Part shown: positions 1 through 10,736 of the stretch, piece after piece
Layout of the letters: every line of letters starts with the position of its first letter
Numbering within the stretch: position 1 is the stretch's first letter
Translations under genes and position numbers: made by a program
The notes under the pieces: generated by a model
What the model saw: the letters and a program-made list of their open reading frames with translations, nothing else
The model's database searches: none
What the model was told of the DNA's origin: nothing
Assembly (NCBI GenBank): GCA_902597425.1
Contig: CACJXT010000003.1
Location: forward strand, 1-58,727
Direction of reading: 5' to 3'
Source: an uncultured Pelagibacteraceae bacterium
GTDB taxonomy: Bacteria; Pseudomonadota; Alphaproteobacteria; Pelagibacterales; Pelagibacteraceae
DNA: 58,727 nt

Positions 1-502
1 ACAAAAAAAAAAATATTTTTTTTGAAAAATTTAAATCTGTAGATATTATTTTATAATAAAAAATTAAATTTATTGTACTTAATAAAAAAACAAGGGTATA
101 TGGTCTAGTTACTTGTGAATATTTGATTAAATATATATTTATACTTATTAAAAAAATAGATAATAAAAAAGAATTATTTTTTGAGACTTGGTAAGAAAGT
201 ATTCCTAAAAATGGTATAGCTAGTATCCCAAAAAAAAGAGGTACATGCCTTCCAATATCAGGATCGTAGCTAAAAAGCTCTAAATATTTTTTTAAAAATA
301 AATCGAATATTGGAGGTGTATGAAAATCATTACTTCTAGTAAAAGTATCTTCTAAAGAAATTTTTGGATCTGCAACCCAAAATGAAGTCATTTCATCTAA
401 CCAATAATTTTCAAAATTTAATTGATATATTCTTAAGAAAATTCCTATTAAAACGAATAATATAGAAGCTAATAAAATATTATTTTTATTTGATGAAAAC
501 AT
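1..502 (-). CDS. GT39-like membrane glycosyltransferase, N-terminal fragment (runs off the window)
   Basis: The minus strand opens with ATG at 502 and stays open to base 1, giving about 167 residues of an incomplete protein. A first membrane segment (about residues 9-26) is followed by an extracytoplasmic loop reading NYWLDEMTSFWVADP and then HTPPIFDLFLK. An acidic pair after the first helix, followed by a Pro-Pro motif, is typical of GT39/ArnT-like GT-C enzymes that use lipid-linked sugars. Further hydrophobic segments lie at about residues 85-105 and 110-130. It begins 11 bases after the stop of the quinoprotein gene on the same strand, so the two are probably co-transcribed. The family is inferred from motif and topology; the substrate is unknown. 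Confidence 0.7.
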   Translation of the reverse strand, partial: MFSSNKNNILLASILFVLIGIFLRIYQLNFENYWLDEMTSFWVADPKISLEDTFTRSNDFHTPPIFDLFLKKYLELFSYDPDIGRHVPLFFGILAIPFLGILSYQVSKNNSFLLSIFLISINIYLIKYSQVTRPYTLVFLLSTINLIFYYKIISTDLNFSKKIFFFL

Positions 503-513
503 TGCGTAAAGGT

Positions 514-2526
514 TTATTTATTATTTAATTTAAATGCAACAATAGCATCTCCAAATGTAACTAGATCAGGATAACCCTGTTTTAAAGACGATGATCCAGT
601 AGATTGAACTATAACATATTGTTCTCCATTTGCCTTATAAATAGACGGTGGTGATGATCCTATGTAAGGTAATTTTTTTTCCCATAATTGTTCACCTGTA
701 AATGTATCATATGCATATATATTAGAATCTAAAGTTCCAGTCGCAAAAATTAAATTTCCTTTTGTGGCTGTAACTCCACCAAAATTCTCAGTTCCAGTTA
801 TAATATTTTTTTCTTTTAATTCTGAATAATAACCAAATGGAATGGTCCAATTTATTTTTCCAGTATTCAAATTCATTGATGAAATTGTTCCCCAGGGTGG
901 TTTTGAGCCAGGAAAACCATTTTGATCAATAAGTCTAGAAAAACTAGAACTATAACTATATTTTTGATTCTCTTTTTGAGTCAATTTTGCGTTCCAAGGA
1001 ATATTATTAGAATTAACATACATAGTTTGATTTGCGTGATCAATCGATGCTCCCATCCATTCTGCACCCCCATGAAAATTGTAAATAATAGTATTTTTAT
1101 TTAAGCTTACAGGTTTGAAAAAACCATATTGAGAATCTTTGACAATTGAATTTATATAATTTGCACTTTTTTCACTAATATTTGTAATATCATTCTTATT
1201 AAAAACATTTTTTCCAAATGGTTCAGGTATTTTTAAATCTAATTGATAAAGGCTAGTTTTTTCTCCTGGAACAGTTGATGCTTCAGCAACTCTATAATTT
1301 AAGTCAAATATATTTTTTCCTGAAACTCTATCAAAAATCAAAGTGTTTGCTCTTTTTGTTGCGGCTACAACTACATCAATCTTATGATTATCTTTAATAA
1401 CGCTGGTTAGTATAGGAGGGCCAGGTAAATCGAAATTCCAAATATCATGTGCTGTTTCTTGAAAAGACCATATTTCACTTTTTTTGTTCAAATCAATTGC
1501 TATCAAACTGCTAGAATTTTTATTTTTTCCAGATCTCCTTGTTCCGTCAAAATAACTATAAGCATTGCCTGTAGTAATATAAACTATGCCTCTATCTAAA
1601 TCTGCAGAAATACCTCCCCATGGATTTCCTCCTTTGCTATTATCATATAAATAACCTCCAAATCTTCCTGTTTTATTGTCTCCGAAGAAATATTTCCATT
1701 TTAACTTTCCGTTATAAATATCATAGACCTCTAGAGTTTTTTCCCATGATACTACAATTATTTGATCTTGATAAATAATTGGAGTTATTTTGCTATAACC
1801 AGTTTTTACATTTAAAAAATTTTTATTTTGTTTACCATCTTTTGCATTAAGGGCTATTAATTCTGATCCATTGCTATTTGCATTAAAAAAAATTCTTGGC
1901 TCTACATTATCTGTCCCTCTCCAATAAATCAGACCTCTTCGAGCAACATCATTATTTAGTTTTTTTGATCTCCAAATTTCCTGACCATTGGTTCCATCTA
2001 TTGCTACAATAAAACCTCCAGGTACAGGTGTATAGATAATTCCATCTACAATTATTGGATTACACTGAATATCAATATCTTTTCCTTTGTTTGAGTTACT
2101 ATTATATATCCAAGCGATATCAAGAGAAGCAATATTGCTTCTATTAATTAAATCCAAATTCGAAAATCTATTTGAATGACTATTTCCATGACTCCTTTCC
2201 CAATCATCTGTATTTAATGGATTTTCAAAAACACTTTTTGTAAAATCATTTGTTTTTTTTATTGTATAAGTTTTTTTTAAATCTTTTCTTAAGTTTTGAT
2301 TGTCTGTTTCCCAATATTTTTTATGTTTTGTAGAATAATTATATAAATAATACTCATATTTTTCATTTATAAACCTGTAAGATTTTTTAACTATGCTAAT
2401 ATCAAAATTCTTAAAACTAAATTCTATAAATGGTTTATTTATAAATTTTTGATTTATTGAAGCACTATCAAATATGATTAAAAAAACTAAAACTGATATT
2501 AAATAAGTTGCAATTTTTTTTGTCAT
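514..2526 (-). CDS. PQQ-dependent quinoprotein dehydrogenase (glucose dehydrogenase-like beta-propeller)
   Basis: This 670-residue protein has an N-terminal hydrophobic segment (about residues 5-24) that should export or anchor it in the periplasm. The rest is a series of propeller blades, seen as repeated segments such as IVAIDGTNGQEIW, AYDTFTGEQLW and LNTGKINW. The stretches WGGISADLDRGIVYITTGNAY, trimmed here to its core, and GASIDHANQTMYVNSN resemble the membrane-bound quinoprotein glucose dehydrogenase group. Such enzymes oxidise sugars or alcohols with PQQ and pass electrons to ubiquinone. No PQQ synthesis gene is present in the window, so the cofactor source is open. The substrate cannot be read from the sequence. 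It lies upstream of the GT39-like gene. Confidence 0.8.
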   Translation of the reverse strand: MTKKIATYLISVLVFLIIFDSASINQKFINKPFIEFSFKNFDISIVKKSYRFINEKYEYYLYNYSTKHKKYWETDNQNLRKDLKKTYTIKKTNDFTKSVFENPLNTDDWERSHGNSHSNRFSNLDLINRSNIASLDIAWIYNSNSNKGKDIDIQCNPIIVDGIIYTPVPGGFIVAIDGTNGQEIWRSKKLNNDVARRGLIYWRGTDNVEPRIFFNANSNGSELIALNAKDGKQNKNFLNVKTGYSKITPIIYQDQIIVVSWEKTLEVYDIYNGKLKWKYFFGDNKTGRFGGYLYDNSKGGNPWGGISADLDRGIVYITTGNAYSYFDGTRRSGKNKNSSSLIAIDLNKKSEIWSFQETAHDIWNFDLPGPPILTSVIKDNHKIDVVVAATKRANTLIFDRVSGKNIFDLNYRVAEASTVPGEKTSLYQLDLKIPEPFGKNVFNKNDITNISEKSANYINSIVKDSQYGFFKPVSLNKNTIIYNFHGGAEWMGASIDHANQTMYVNSNNIPWNAKLTQKENQKYSYSSSFSRLIDQNGFPGSKPPWGTISSMNLNTGKINWTIPFGYYSELKEKNIITGTENFGGVTATKGNLIFATGTLDSNIYAYDTFTGEQLWEKKLPYIGSSPPSIYKANGEQYVIVQSTGSSSLKQGYPDLVTFGDAIVAFKLNNK

Positions 2527-2608
2527 TTAAAAGACTTATATAAGAAAGTTCTTATTAAAAAAAACATGTAGGATCAAGAAAACGTTATCTAAAAAAAAAC
2601 ACTAGCTA

Positions 2609-2698
2609 TGGCGGAGAGAGTGGGATTCGAACCCACGGTACCTTTAACAGTACACACACTTTCCAAGCGTGCGCCTTAAACCGCTCGGCCATCTCTCC
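2609..2698 (-). tRNA. tRNA-Ser(GGA)
   Basis: The minus strand starts GGAGAGAUGGCCGAGCGG and ends in UCUCUCC, discriminator G and an encoded CCA (2609-2611). The seven-base acceptor stem pairs fully. The anticodon loop reads CUUGGAAAG, so the anticodon is GGA (Ser codons UCU/UCC). A long variable arm, as expected for serine, gives 90 bases in total. Confidence 0.96.
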
Positions 2699-2727
2699 TA
2701 ATTTACTCTTGATTTTATAAAATAATA

Positions 2728-3534
2728 CTAGATTTTTGGATCAAAGAATACCCACGGCCAATTCAAAGTCTTAGTATGTTTATTAAACCAAAAAGATAAA
2801 TATCTTTCCGCTAAATAAGCATAAAGTCTTTGGGTATCGTATCCCTTAAGATTTTGAAAACCAAAAATTTTTTCACAATTAAATAACCATAAAAATAAGC
2901 TTTTAAACCATTTATCAGCAATTAATGGTTTTGTTATAAATATTATATGAGGATTAAATGAAGTAGAAGTATTTACAAAATGTCTAAATTCTTCTCTATC
3001 AGTATCTTCCATTACGTCTATTGCTTTATGTAAATTTCCATATCCATGATGCATATCAAAATGAAGATTTATAGTACGTTTAGTTTTGTCATAAAAAATA
3101 CTTGGATTTTTTATTAAAGATTTAAATCCCCTTTTTATTATTTTCATCTTTTTTATATTGTTAACTTCTACTGAGTCACAAATAATTGAGTCATAATTTT
3201 CCCATTCAATTGGTGCTTCTTTTAAAAAATGTTCATGGAAATTTTTAAGATTTATAGTTTCATTTTTTGAATTTTTTTTTATCCAAAAACGTCTTTTTTG
3301 ACAAAAACCTAGCCAATTATTTTGATTTATATCTAATTTATTTTTCCAATACCAATATTGAAATGTCAATTCCGAATAGTATTTTTCTTTATTAAAAATA
3401 TTATCACCATAATTACACTTTATATATTTATCTGAAAAATTATCGGTTCCTACAGTTGCAAGATTATAGTTAAAACTTTCCAAATAAGATAATTTTTTAT
3501 CGGTAACACAATAAATTTCTAGTTTATTATTCAT
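2728..3534 (-). CDS. DUF4422 family protein, probable glycosyltransferase
   Basis: The 268-residue protein opens with LEIYCVTDKK and continues with NKEKYYSELTFQYWYWKN and WLGFCQKRRFW. This is the pattern of the DUF4422 domain (IYVVTHK, then YCELTALYWIWKN, then IGLCHYRRYF). The C-terminal part QRLYAYLAERYLSFW matches the usual end of that family. DUF4422 proteins are found in capsule and LPS gene clusters and are thought to be glycosyltransferases. It is the last gene of a minus-strand run, 30 bases after the GT17 gene. No signal peptide or membrane segment is visible, so it is probably cytoplasmic. The sugar and acceptor are unknown. Confidence 0.75.
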   Translation of the reverse strand: MNNKLEIYCVTDKKLSYLESFNYNLATVGTDNFSDKYIKCNYGDNIFNKEKYYSELTFQYWYWKNKLDINQNNWLGFCQKRRFWIKKNSKNETINLKNFHEHFLKEAPIEWENYDSIICDSVEVNNIKKMKIIKRGFKSLIKNPSIFYDKTKRTINLHFDMHHGYGNLHKAIDVMEDTDREEFRHFVNTSTSFNPHIIFITKPLIADKWFKSLFLWLFNCEKIFGFQNLKGYDTQRLYAYLAERYLSFWFNKHTKTLNWPWVFFDPKI

Positions 3535-3564
3535 TTAAGTTTATTTTTGGTTTGATAATTAGTT

Positions 3565-4377
3565 TCAAGCTATAAATTCCTTAAATTTATCTATATTTTT
3601 TTTTAAAAATTCTGGAAAACTTTTATCTATTTCAATTTTATAATATCTTTCATCTCGACCAATTATATCTAGGCCTAATTTTATATTTTGTTCAATTAAC
3701 TTAACATCAAGAAATTTTTCGTCTATTTTTTCCTTAAAAACATATGGATCGTTTGTTTCACAAAGGTTTTTATATTTATATAAAAGTTGTTCGGGATTTT
3801 TTAAATTACAAAAATGCCAGCCACCATCTTCAATAATATTGTTTAGTCTAAATTTATCTATTCGCCAGAATGGTCTTTTTTTAAATTTTAAATCTCTTAA
3901 CCATTGAGGTGATTTAAGATATTTTTTAACACAAATTCTACTGCCATACCAATAAGGATTTTTTTTACTTGCAAGATTTAATTTATAATAAAAATGTCTT
4001 TGTTTTAAAACAGCATATCTCATTTGAGTTTTAAAATTATTTATTGATATTGGGTTTGGTATTTCATCTAAATCTGAAATAATAATTAAATCATCTTCAA
4101 TTGTATTTTTTAAACCTCTAAAAATACAATTTCTTTGAAAATTCTCTCTCAGATAAGGATTATCTCCATCTGGCATATCTTCAACTGGAATATAAATAAT
4201 CTTGTCTTTAAACTTTGAAAATTTACTAATATCAAATCTAAATTTTTTATAGTTATTTTGCCATGTTTTATTACCTTCTACGATAACAAAATAGTCTACG
4301 TGGTTATTTAAAATATTTAATCTTAATTCTAAAAGTAAATCTTCATCCCAATAAGAAAAACAGTCGTAAATTTTCAT
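3565..4377 (-). CDS. Glycosyltransferase family 17 (N-acetylglucosaminyltransferase-like)
   Basis: This 270-residue protein begins MKIYDCFSYWDEDLLLELRL and continues with VDYFVIVEGNKTW and a nucleotide-sugar/metal motif IISDLDEIPNP at about residues 95-105. These are hallmarks of GT17, the family of the beta-1,4-mannosyl-glycoprotein N-acetylglucosaminyltransferases; bacterial members decorate surface polysaccharides. It is soluble, with no membrane segment. It lies 17 bases downstream of a Gfo/Idh/MocA oxidoreductase and 30 bases upstream of the DUF4422 gene, which suggests a small glycan module attached to the lepA operon. The exact reaction is not deducible. Confidence 0.8.
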   Translation of the reverse strand: MKIYDCFSYWDEDLLLELRLNILNNHVDYFVIVEGNKTWQNNYKKFRFDISKFSKFKDKIIYIPVEDMPDGDNPYLRENFQRNCIFRGLKNTIEDDLIIISDLDEIPNPISINNFKTQMRYAVLKQRHFYYKLNLASKKNPYWYGSRICVKKYLKSPQWLRDLKFKKRPFWRIDKFRLNNIIEDGGWHFCNLKNPEQLLYKYKNLCETNDPYVFKEKIDEKFLDVKLIEQNIKLGLDIIGRDERYYKIEIDKSFPEFLKKNIDKFKEFIA

Positions 4378-4394
4378 TTATCTACCTTTGCATT

Positions 4395-5417
4395 TTAACT
4401 TAACCAGTTATCTAAAATTTTCATATTTCCTAAAGTATCGTCTATTGTTAAGCCTGGATAATCTGGATTTTTTTTATTTTCTAATATGCACTGACTTAAC
4501 TTATTTATTTCATGTGAAAAAATATTACCACTATCATTAATTTCAATCTTTTGAGGATTTTCGCCCAATATATTAATTATTGAAGGGCTAGCATGCCATG
4601 TGCTTTCCACAATCAACTCTCCTTTACTTCCTACTATTTTGCTATACTGCCCTAAATTCCTTGTAAAAGATGCACTTACATTACATTTAAAATTATTTTC
4701 AAAATTAAGTTCAGCATAAGAATCTATATCTACACCGGTGCTTCCAATTTCTTTTTTTTTATTTAAAACTCTAACTTTACTATAATCTATTTTTGAAATT
4801 AAAGATGCTATCAAAGTGCTAAAAGAGACTGGGTAACAACCTAAATCTAATATTACACCACCTCCTAAATTTTTATTATAAATTCTTCTTTCTTTATTTA
4901 ATTTTTTTTTTATTTTAAATCCAAAAAAATTTTTTGTTATAATGTTTATTCCAAAAACTGAATCCATTGAAATTAATTTTCCAATTACTTTTTTGTTTAG
5001 TAATTCTATAACTTTTAAAATTTGAGGATGATACCTATACATAAATGCTTCAGCAAAAAATATATCACTATTATAATGAAAATCTTTAATATCTTTTATT
5101 TCAGAAAAATTTACAGTAGCAGGTTTTTCGACTAAAACTTTTTTATTATTTTTAATGCACTCTACTATCCATTCATGGTGTAATGAATTTGGTAAGGCTA
5201 TATAAACTATATCTATTTCATTACATTTTAATAAATTTTTATAATCATCAAAGCAATAATTTTCTTTTATTTTAAATTCTTCTTTAAATTTTTTAAGCTT
5301 ATTAATATTCCTGCTTGATATCCCAATTAATTTTGCATTTTCTGAATTTTTAAAACCATCAGCAAATTTATTAGCAATATTTCCTAAACCTATGATGCCC
5401 CAATTAACCTTTTTCAT
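4395..5417 (-). CDS. Gfo/Idh/MocA family NAD(P)-dependent sugar oxidoreductase
   Basis: The 340-residue protein has an N-terminal Rossmann fold with the dinucleotide motif GIIGLGNIANKF (about residues 7-18). The conserved EKPATVNF (about residues 97-104) is the family EKP signature. The substrate-domain motif GGGVILDLGCYPVSF contains the usual conserved aspartate. The family oxidises or epimerises sugars, inositols and related polyols using bound NAD(P). It starts 4 bases after the lepA stop and is followed by two glycosyltransferase-like genes, so a role in making a modified sugar for a surface glycan is a reasonable guess. The substrate is not known. Confidence 0.85.
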   Translation of the reverse strand: MKKVNWGIIGLGNIANKFADGFKNSENAKLIGISSRNINKLKKFKEEFKIKENYCFDDYKNLLKCNEIDIVYIALPNSLHHEWIVECIKNNKKVLVEKPATVNFSEIKDIKDFHYNSDIFFAEAFMYRYHPQILKVIELLNKKVIGKLISMDSVFGINIITKNFFGFKIKKKLNKERRIYNKNLGGGVILDLGCYPVSFSTLIASLISKIDYSKVRVLNKKKEIGSTGVDIDSYAELNFENNFKCNVSASFTRNLGQYSKIVGSKGELIVESTWHASPSIINILGENPQKIEINDSGNIFSHEINKLSQCILENKKNPDYPGLTIDDTLGNMKILDNWLS

Positions 5418-5421
5418 AAAA

Positions 5422-7227
5422 TTAATCTTTACTTATTTTTAAAACACCTATGAATGCTTTTTGTGGAATTTCGACTCTGCCAAATTGCTTAGATCTTGTT
5501 TTACCTTTTTTTTGTTTATCAAGTAATTTTCTTTTTCTATCTCTTGCTCCGCCACCATGAATTTTGGTCAATACGTCTTTTTTAAAACCCTTAATAGTTT
5601 CTCTAGCAATAATTTTACCTCCTATTGCAGCTTGAACTGGTATCATAAAATTATGTCTTGGAATTAAATCTTTTAATTTTTCACAAACTTCTCTTCCTAT
5701 AGACTGAGCAAAATCTTTATGTATCATCATTGATAAAGCATCAACTGGTTCAGAATTTACTAAAATTCCTAATTTTACCAAATCTCCTTCTCTATGTTCA
5801 ATAATTTCGTAATCAAAACTTGCATATCCACTGCTTAATGATTTTAATTTGTCATAAAAATCAAAAACAACTTCATTAAGAGGAAGTTCGTAGTTTAAAA
5901 CCGCACGATTTCCTGAATATGTTAAATTTTTCTGTATACCTCGCTTATCTTGACATACTTTAATAATTGGTCCTAAATATTCATCAGGTGTTATAATAGT
6001 GGCTTTAATCCAAGGTTCTTCTATAGACTTAATATGTGTTAAATCTGGTAGACTTGAAGGATTTTGCAAATCTATTACTTTTCCATTATTTAGATGAACT
6101 TTATAAACAACTCCAGGAGTAGTTGTTAATAAATTGATGTCAAATTCCCTTTCTAATCTTTGAGTGATTATTTCTAAATGAAGTAAACCTAAAAAACCAC
6201 ATCTAAATCCCAAGCCAAGAGCTGATGAAGATTCTGCTTCAAATAAAAAACTAGAATCATTTAACTGAAGTTTTGCCAAACCATCTTTAAGTTTTTGATA
6301 CTCAGAACTATCAACGGGAAAAAGTCCACAAAAAACAACAGGTTTGCTTGGCTTAAAGCCTGGCAACGATTCTTTTAAAGGTTTATTTGCATCACATATA
6401 GTATCACCTACTTTTGTTTCAGATAAATTTTTTATACCAGTAATAATAAAGCCAATTTCACCACTGCTCAAAGACTCTATGTCTTTAGGTTTAGGTGTAA
6501 AAACACCTACTTTTTCAACTAAATATTCTTGGTTTGTAGACATCATTTTAATTTTCATATTTTTTGAAATTATTCCATCAATTACTCGTACTAGTGTCAC
6601 TACACCCAAATACGAATCATACCAACTGTCAACCAGTAAACATTTAAGAGATTCATTTTCTTTGCCCTTTGGTGCAGGTAATTTTTTAATAATTTCTTCT
6701 AAAATTTCCTCTACACCTTCTCCAGTTTTTCCAGAACACGGAATTGCATCTTCCGTTCCTATACCAATTACATCTTCAATTTGTTTTTTTGTTTTATCAA
6801 CGTCTGAAGCTGGTAAATCAATTTTATTTAAAACAGGAATTATTTCATGATTTATTTCTAAAGCTTGATAAACATTAGCCAATGTTTGTGCTTCAACTCC
6901 TTGTGTGCTATCAACTATTAATATAGAACCCTCGCAGGCATATAGAGATCTACTTACTTCATAACTAAAATCTACATGTCCAGGTGTATCAATAATATTT
7001 AGAATATATTTTTTTCCATCCTTAGCATTATAATTTAGACGAACTGTTTGAGCTTTAATTGTAATGCCTCTTTCTCTTTCAATATCCATCGAGTCAAGAA
7101 CTTGTTCTTTCATTTCTCTGTCAGTTAAACCTCCACATTTATGAATTAGTCTATCTGCTAACGTAGATTTACCGTGATCAATATGCGCAATTATAGAAAA
7201 ATTACGTATAACTTCATTGTTAGACAT
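5422..7227 (-). CDS. lepA: Elongation factor 4 (LepA), ribosome back-translocating GTPase
   Basis: The protein is 601 residues, the normal length for LepA. GTPase motifs are in order: G1 AHIDHGKST (14-22), G3 DTPGHVDF and G4 NKIDLP. The C-terminal part carries the LepA-specific end with [13 protein letters not shown] and [15 protein letters not shown]. LepA binds ribosomes and promotes back-translocation or helps late assembly under stress. The start codon overlaps the pheT stop by one base (TAATG), which indicates translational coupling in the thrS-infC-rpmI-rplT-pheST-lepA operon. Confidence 0.97.
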   Translation of the reverse strand: MSNNEVIRNFSIIAHIDHGKSTLADRLIHKCGGLTDREMKEQVLDSMDIERERGITIKAQTVRLNYNAKDGKKYILNIIDTPGHVDFSYEVSRSLYACEGSILIVDSTQGVEAQTLANVYQALEINHEIIPVLNKIDLPASDVDKTKKQIEDVIGIGTEDAIPCSGKTGEGVEEILEEIIKKLPAPKGKENESLKCLLVDSWYDSYLGVVTLVRVIDGIISKNMKIKMMSTNQEYLVEKVGVFTPKPKDIESLSSGEIGFIITGIKNLSETKVGDTICDANKPLKESLPGFKPSKPVVFCGLFPVDSSEYQKLKDGLAKLQLNDSSFLFEAESSSALGLGFRCGFLGLLHLEIITQRLEREFDINLLTTTPGVVYKVHLNNGKVIDLQNPSSLPDLTHIKSIEEPWIKATIITPDEYLGPIIKVCQDKRGIQKNLTYSGNRAVLNYELPLNEVVFDFYDKLKSLSSGYASFDYEIIEHREGDLVKLGILVNSEPVDALSMMIHKDFAQSIGREVCEKLKDLIPRHNFMIPVQAAIGGKIIARETIKGFKKDVLTKIHGGGARDRKRKLLDKQKKGKTRSKQFGRVEIPQKAFIGVLKISKD

Positions 7228-9629
7228 TATGATCTTAGTATTGCACCTGTTGTCTCTTGAACTGTTGATATAATTTTTTTGCTTACTTCTTCTATATCTT
7301 TATCACTTAAAGTTTTGTCTTTAGGTTCCAGAGTTACATTAAATGCAATTGATTTCTTTCCTGAAGTAATATTATCTCCTTGATAAACATCAAAAATTTT
7401 TACTTCTTTAATTAATTCTTTATCAATTTTCTTAACTAAATTAATAATCTCTCCAGAGCTATATTTTTCATCAATAACAAATGCAAAATCTCTAACTACT
7501 TTTTGATAATCAGAAATAACAAATTGAGGTTTTGCTTCTCTAATTTTCTTTCTTGACTTGGGTATATTGTTTAAAATAATTTCGAAACCTAAAACATTAT
7601 CAATTTTAAGATCGAACTTTTTAATAATAAATGGATGAATTTCACCAAAATATGCTAGTTCTGGGCCACTAGGTGAACCCAAAGATAACAAACCAGATCT
7701 TCCAGGATGATACCATTTTTTTGTCTTATTGCTCACCACTATCTTAGAACTGTCGATGCCAATTTCATTTAAAGTTCTTAAAGCATCATTTTTAATATCA
7801 TAAACATCAAAGTTTCGTTCTTTTTCTATCCAATTTTTTCTAGAATACTTTCCTGTTTTAATTGCACCAATCATTGTTGTTTGTTCTCCGGGTTCGTTAC
7901 CTTTAAAAACTGGTCCTATTTCAAACATCATTAAATCTTCAAAATTCCTATGAATATTTTTTTTTGCACTAATCATTAAATTAGAATAAAGAGATGATCT
8001 TAAAACATCCAAATCACTTGAAATTGGATTAGATAACTTAATTTCATTTTTTAATTCAGAGAAAAGAATATCTATTTTTGAATCTGTAAATGACCAAGTA
8101 ACTGCTTCGGTATATCCTTTTGATGCAACAGATCTTTGAGCAAAATGAAAAAGTTTTTGTTTATCATTTAAAGTATCTTTTATATTTTCCTTTTCAGGAT
8201 TTATTAAAGGTATTTTGTCATAGCCTTTGATTCTTGTTAATTCCTCTATGAGATCAATATCTTCCTTAATATCTGGTCTCCAAGTAGGGGGTAAAACTTT
8301 AATTTTTTTTCCACTCATTCTTAAAGAACATCCCAATGAAAGTAAAATTTTTTTAATTTCAGAGTTTGTAATTGAAAATCCTATAACTTTTGAAAACTTT
8401 ATTGTTTCTAAATCAATTATTTTTCTTTCATCTTTTATTTTTCCTACTATTGAAAACTTGCTAGCCTCACCACCACATATATCTAGTATTAATGCTGTTC
8501 CAAGTTCTAAACCCAATTTTATAGAATTTGGGTCTATGCCCCTTTCAAATCTATATTTTGCATCAGTATCAATATTTAATAATTTAGAAGTTTTTCTAAT
8601 TGGAGATGGAAAAAAATATGCAGATTCTAATAAAATATTTTTTGTTGAAAATTCTGTACCAGATCTAGTTCCTCCAATAATACCTCCAAGACCTAAAACT
8701 CCAGATTTATCACTAATTGCACACATATTGTTTTGAAGTTTATATTTTTTATTGTCCAAGGCTTCAAAAGACTCTCCTTTTTTTGAATTTCTAACAATAA
8801 TTTCTTGATCAATCTTGTCAGCATCATAAGCATGCAAAGGTCTATTTAAATCAAACATTACATAATTGGTAACATCTACAATTGCTGAAATAGGTTTTAA
8901 ACCTAAAGAAATAATTCTTTTTTTGAGCCAATCTGGGCTTTCTTTATTTTGAACATTTCTAATATATACGCATCCAAAAATACCACAGCCCTGATCTTTT
9001 TCTTTTTTTATTGAAACTTTAATTGGATTATTAAATTTTTGATTTATTTTAATTGGAGTTTGTTTTTTTAAATTACCTAAACCAGAAGATGCTAAATCCC
9101 TGGCAATACCTTTAACACCCAAACAATCAGGTCTATTAGGTGTAATAGCTATATCAAGAGTTTTTTCCCCGATGTTATTAAAATATTTATCACCAATATT
9201 TTTTTCTTTTTTATTTAATTCAATAATTCCTTCTTTATCTGAAGATTCATCAAGTTCATATCCTGAACAAAGCATGCCATGAGACTCTATTCCTCTTATT
9301 TTTGCTACTTTTAATTTCATATTAGTTTTTGGAATAACTGAACCTGGAGGAGCGTAAACTGCGAATAGTCCTTCTCTAGCATTTTGAGCTCCGCAAACAA
9401 CTTTGACTAAATTTCCAGAACCTATATCAACATTACAAAGCTTTAATTTATCTGCATTTGGATGTTTTTGAGATTTTATTATTTTACAAACAATAAAATT
9501 ATCTAAATTATCATTTGATGATCTTATATTTTCTACCTCTAAACCAATTTCTGTCAACCGTTCTGCTACTTGATTTAAGTTTGCTTTAGTTGCTAAATGA
9601 TTTTTTAACCATGATAAAGAAGTTATCAT
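7227..9629 (-). CDS. pheT: Phenylalanyl-tRNA synthetase beta subunit
   Basis: At 800 residues this is a full-length beta subunit. It has an N-terminal EMAP-like tRNA-binding domain (about residues 40-150, including [11 protein letters not shown]), the B3/B4 editing region ([21 protein letters not shown] near residue 160, shortened here to its recognisable ITPNRPDC core), a B5 domain, a catalytic-like core with MMFEIGPVF, and a C-terminal ferredoxin-fold anticodon-binding domain (about 706-799). Together with PheS it forms the alpha2-beta2 enzyme that charges tRNA-Phe. Its start overlaps the pheS stop by four bases (ATGA), a sign of coupled translation. Confidence 0.97.
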   Translation of the reverse strand: MITSLSWLKNHLATKANLNQVAERLTEIGLEVENIRSSNDNLDNFIVCKIIKSQKHPNADKLKLCNVDIGSGNLVKVVCGAQNAREGLFAVYAPPGSVIPKTNMKLKVAKIRGIESHGMLCSGYELDESSDKEGIIELNKKEKNIGDKYFNNIGEKTLDIAITPNRPDCLGVKGIARDLASSGLGNLKKQTPIKINQKFNNPIKVSIKKEKDQGCGIFGCVYIRNVQNKESPDWLKKRIISLGLKPISAIVDVTNYVMFDLNRPLHAYDADKIDQEIIVRNSKKGESFEALDNKKYKLQNNMCAISDKSGVLGLGGIIGGTRSGTEFSTKNILLESAYFFPSPIRKTSKLLNIDTDAKYRFERGIDPNSIKLGLELGTALILDICGGEASKFSIVGKIKDERKIIDLETIKFSKVIGFSITNSEIKKILLSLGCSLRMSGKKIKVLPPTWRPDIKEDIDLIEELTRIKGYDKIPLINPEKENIKDTLNDKQKLFHFAQRSVASKGYTEAVTWSFTDSKIDILFSELKNEIKLSNPISSDLDVLRSSLYSNLMISAKKNIHRNFEDLMMFEIGPVFKGNEPGEQTTMIGAIKTGKYSRKNWIEKERNFDVYDIKNDALRTLNEIGIDSSKIVVSNKTKKWYHPGRSGLLSLGSPSGPELAYFGEIHPFIIKKFDLKIDNVLGFEIILNNIPKSRKKIREAKPQFVISDYQKVVRDFAFVIDEKYSSGEIINLVKKIDKELIKEVKIFDVYQGDNITSGKKSIAFNVTLEPKDKTLSDKDIEEVSKKIISTVQETTGAILRS

Positions 9630-10693
9630 CTACTTAAACCTCTATAATTTGTTGGAACATCTAATGGATCAAATCCATAAAATTCTAACCATCTAATATC
9701 ACTCTCAAAAAAAGCTCTAAGGTCATTTATTCCATATTTTAACATAGCCAATCGATCAATTCCTACACCAAAAGCATAGCCTTGGTATTGTTTTGGATTA
9801 ACTTTTGCATTTTTTAGAACGTTAGGGTGTACCATTCCACAGCCAAGAATTTCTAACCATTTATCACCTTCTCCAATCTTAATTTTTCCATCTTGAATTT
9901 TATATCCAATATCCACTTCTGCTGATGGTTCAGTAAAAGGAAAATGGCTCGGTCTAAACCTTATTCTTACTTTTTCAACTTCGAAGAACTTCTTAACAAA
10001 GTAATATAAGCAACCCTTAAGATGACCCATGTTAACGTTTTTATCTATATGCAAACCTTCCAATTGATGAAACATGGGTGAATGTGTTTGGTCACTATCA
10101 TGTCTGTAAGTTCTTCCAGGAACAATTATTTTAAATGGTGGTTTGCTCTTAAGCATTGTTCTAATTTGAACTGGTGATGTATGTGTTCGTAAAAGTAAAT
10201 CCTTTGAATTATCAAGATAAAAAGTATCGTGCATGTCTCTCGCGGGATGATTTTCTGGAGTATTAAGTGCAGAAAAATTATAATATTCATTCTCTACATC
10301 TGGTCCTTCTTCAACAGAAAAACCAATTTCAGAAAAAATAGAAGTAACTTCATCGATTACTTGTGAAACAGGGTGAATTTTTCCAGCAAAATAAGTTCTG
10401 CCTGGTAAAGTTATATCTATCTTTTCATTTTCAAGTTTTTTGTTTATTTCCTTGTTTTGAATATTTTCATTTTTCTTTAAAATTAATTCTTCTAATTCAT
10501 TTTTTAAATAATTTAATTCTGAAGCTAATTCCTTTCTTTTGTTTTCAGCAATTGATCCCAATTGTTTAAATTTAGTTGATACAACTCCATTTTTTCCAAA
10601 TAGTTCTGTTTTAATTTCATTGAGTTTATTTTGATCTAAATCTTTATTTAATTTTAAAAGATACTCTTCTTTTATTTTTTTAATCTCTGACAT
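9626..10693 (-). CDS. pheS: Phenylalanyl-tRNA synthetase alpha subunit
   Basis: The 355-residue protein has an N-terminal coiled coil (about residues 1-85) that grips tRNA, followed by a class II catalytic core. Visible motifs are [15 protein letters not shown], motif 2 [19 protein letters not shown], and motif 3 [15 protein letters not shown] near the C-terminus. It charges tRNA-Phe in complex with PheT. A 43-base gap containing a short hairpin separates it from rplT upstream, and it overlaps pheT downstream by four bases. Confidence 0.97.
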   Translation of the reverse strand: MSEIKKIKEEYLLKLNKDLDQNKLNEIKTELFGKNGVVSTKFKQLGSIAENKRKELASELNYLKNELEELILKKNENIQNKEINKKLENEKIDITLPGRTYFAGKIHPVSQVIDEVTSIFSEIGFSVEEGPDVENEYYNFSALNTPENHPARDMHDTFYLDNSKDLLLRTHTSPVQIRTMLKSKPPFKIIVPGRTYRHDSDQTHSPMFHQLEGLHIDKNVNMGHLKGCLYYFVKKFFEVEKVRIRFRPSHFPFTEPSAEVDIGYKIQDGKIKIGEGDKWLEILGCGMVHPNVLKNAKVNPKQYQGYAFGVGIDRLAMLKYGINDLRAFFESDIRWLEFYGFDPLDVPTNYRGLSR

Positions 10694-10708
10694 ATCTACA
10701 GATTATTT

Positions 10709-10735
10709 CTTCGCCAAAATAAAACAATAGCGAAG
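10709..10735 (-). promoter_or_regulatory. Intercistronic hairpin between rplT and pheS
   Basis: CTTCGC (10709-10714) and GCGAAG (10730-10735) form a perfect six-base stem around a 15-base loop, directly after the rplT stop codon. No strong U-run follows on the minus strand, so this is more likely an RNA-processing or 3'-end stabilising stem, or a weak attenuator, than a full terminator. In E. coli pheST is preceded by a leader-peptide attenuator, but no leader peptide is visible here. Confidence 0.35.
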
Positions 10736-10736
10736 A

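Noticed and set aside
6344-6850. 168-codon plus-strand frame inside lepA
   Set aside because: It is antisense to the conserved GTPase and middle domains of LepA. Its Ser/Phe/Ile-rich product has no motif.
8227-8736. 169-codon plus-strand frame inside pheT
   Set aside because: It lies wholly opposite a full-length PheT. AT-rich DNA gives long chance frames, and no domain is recognisable.
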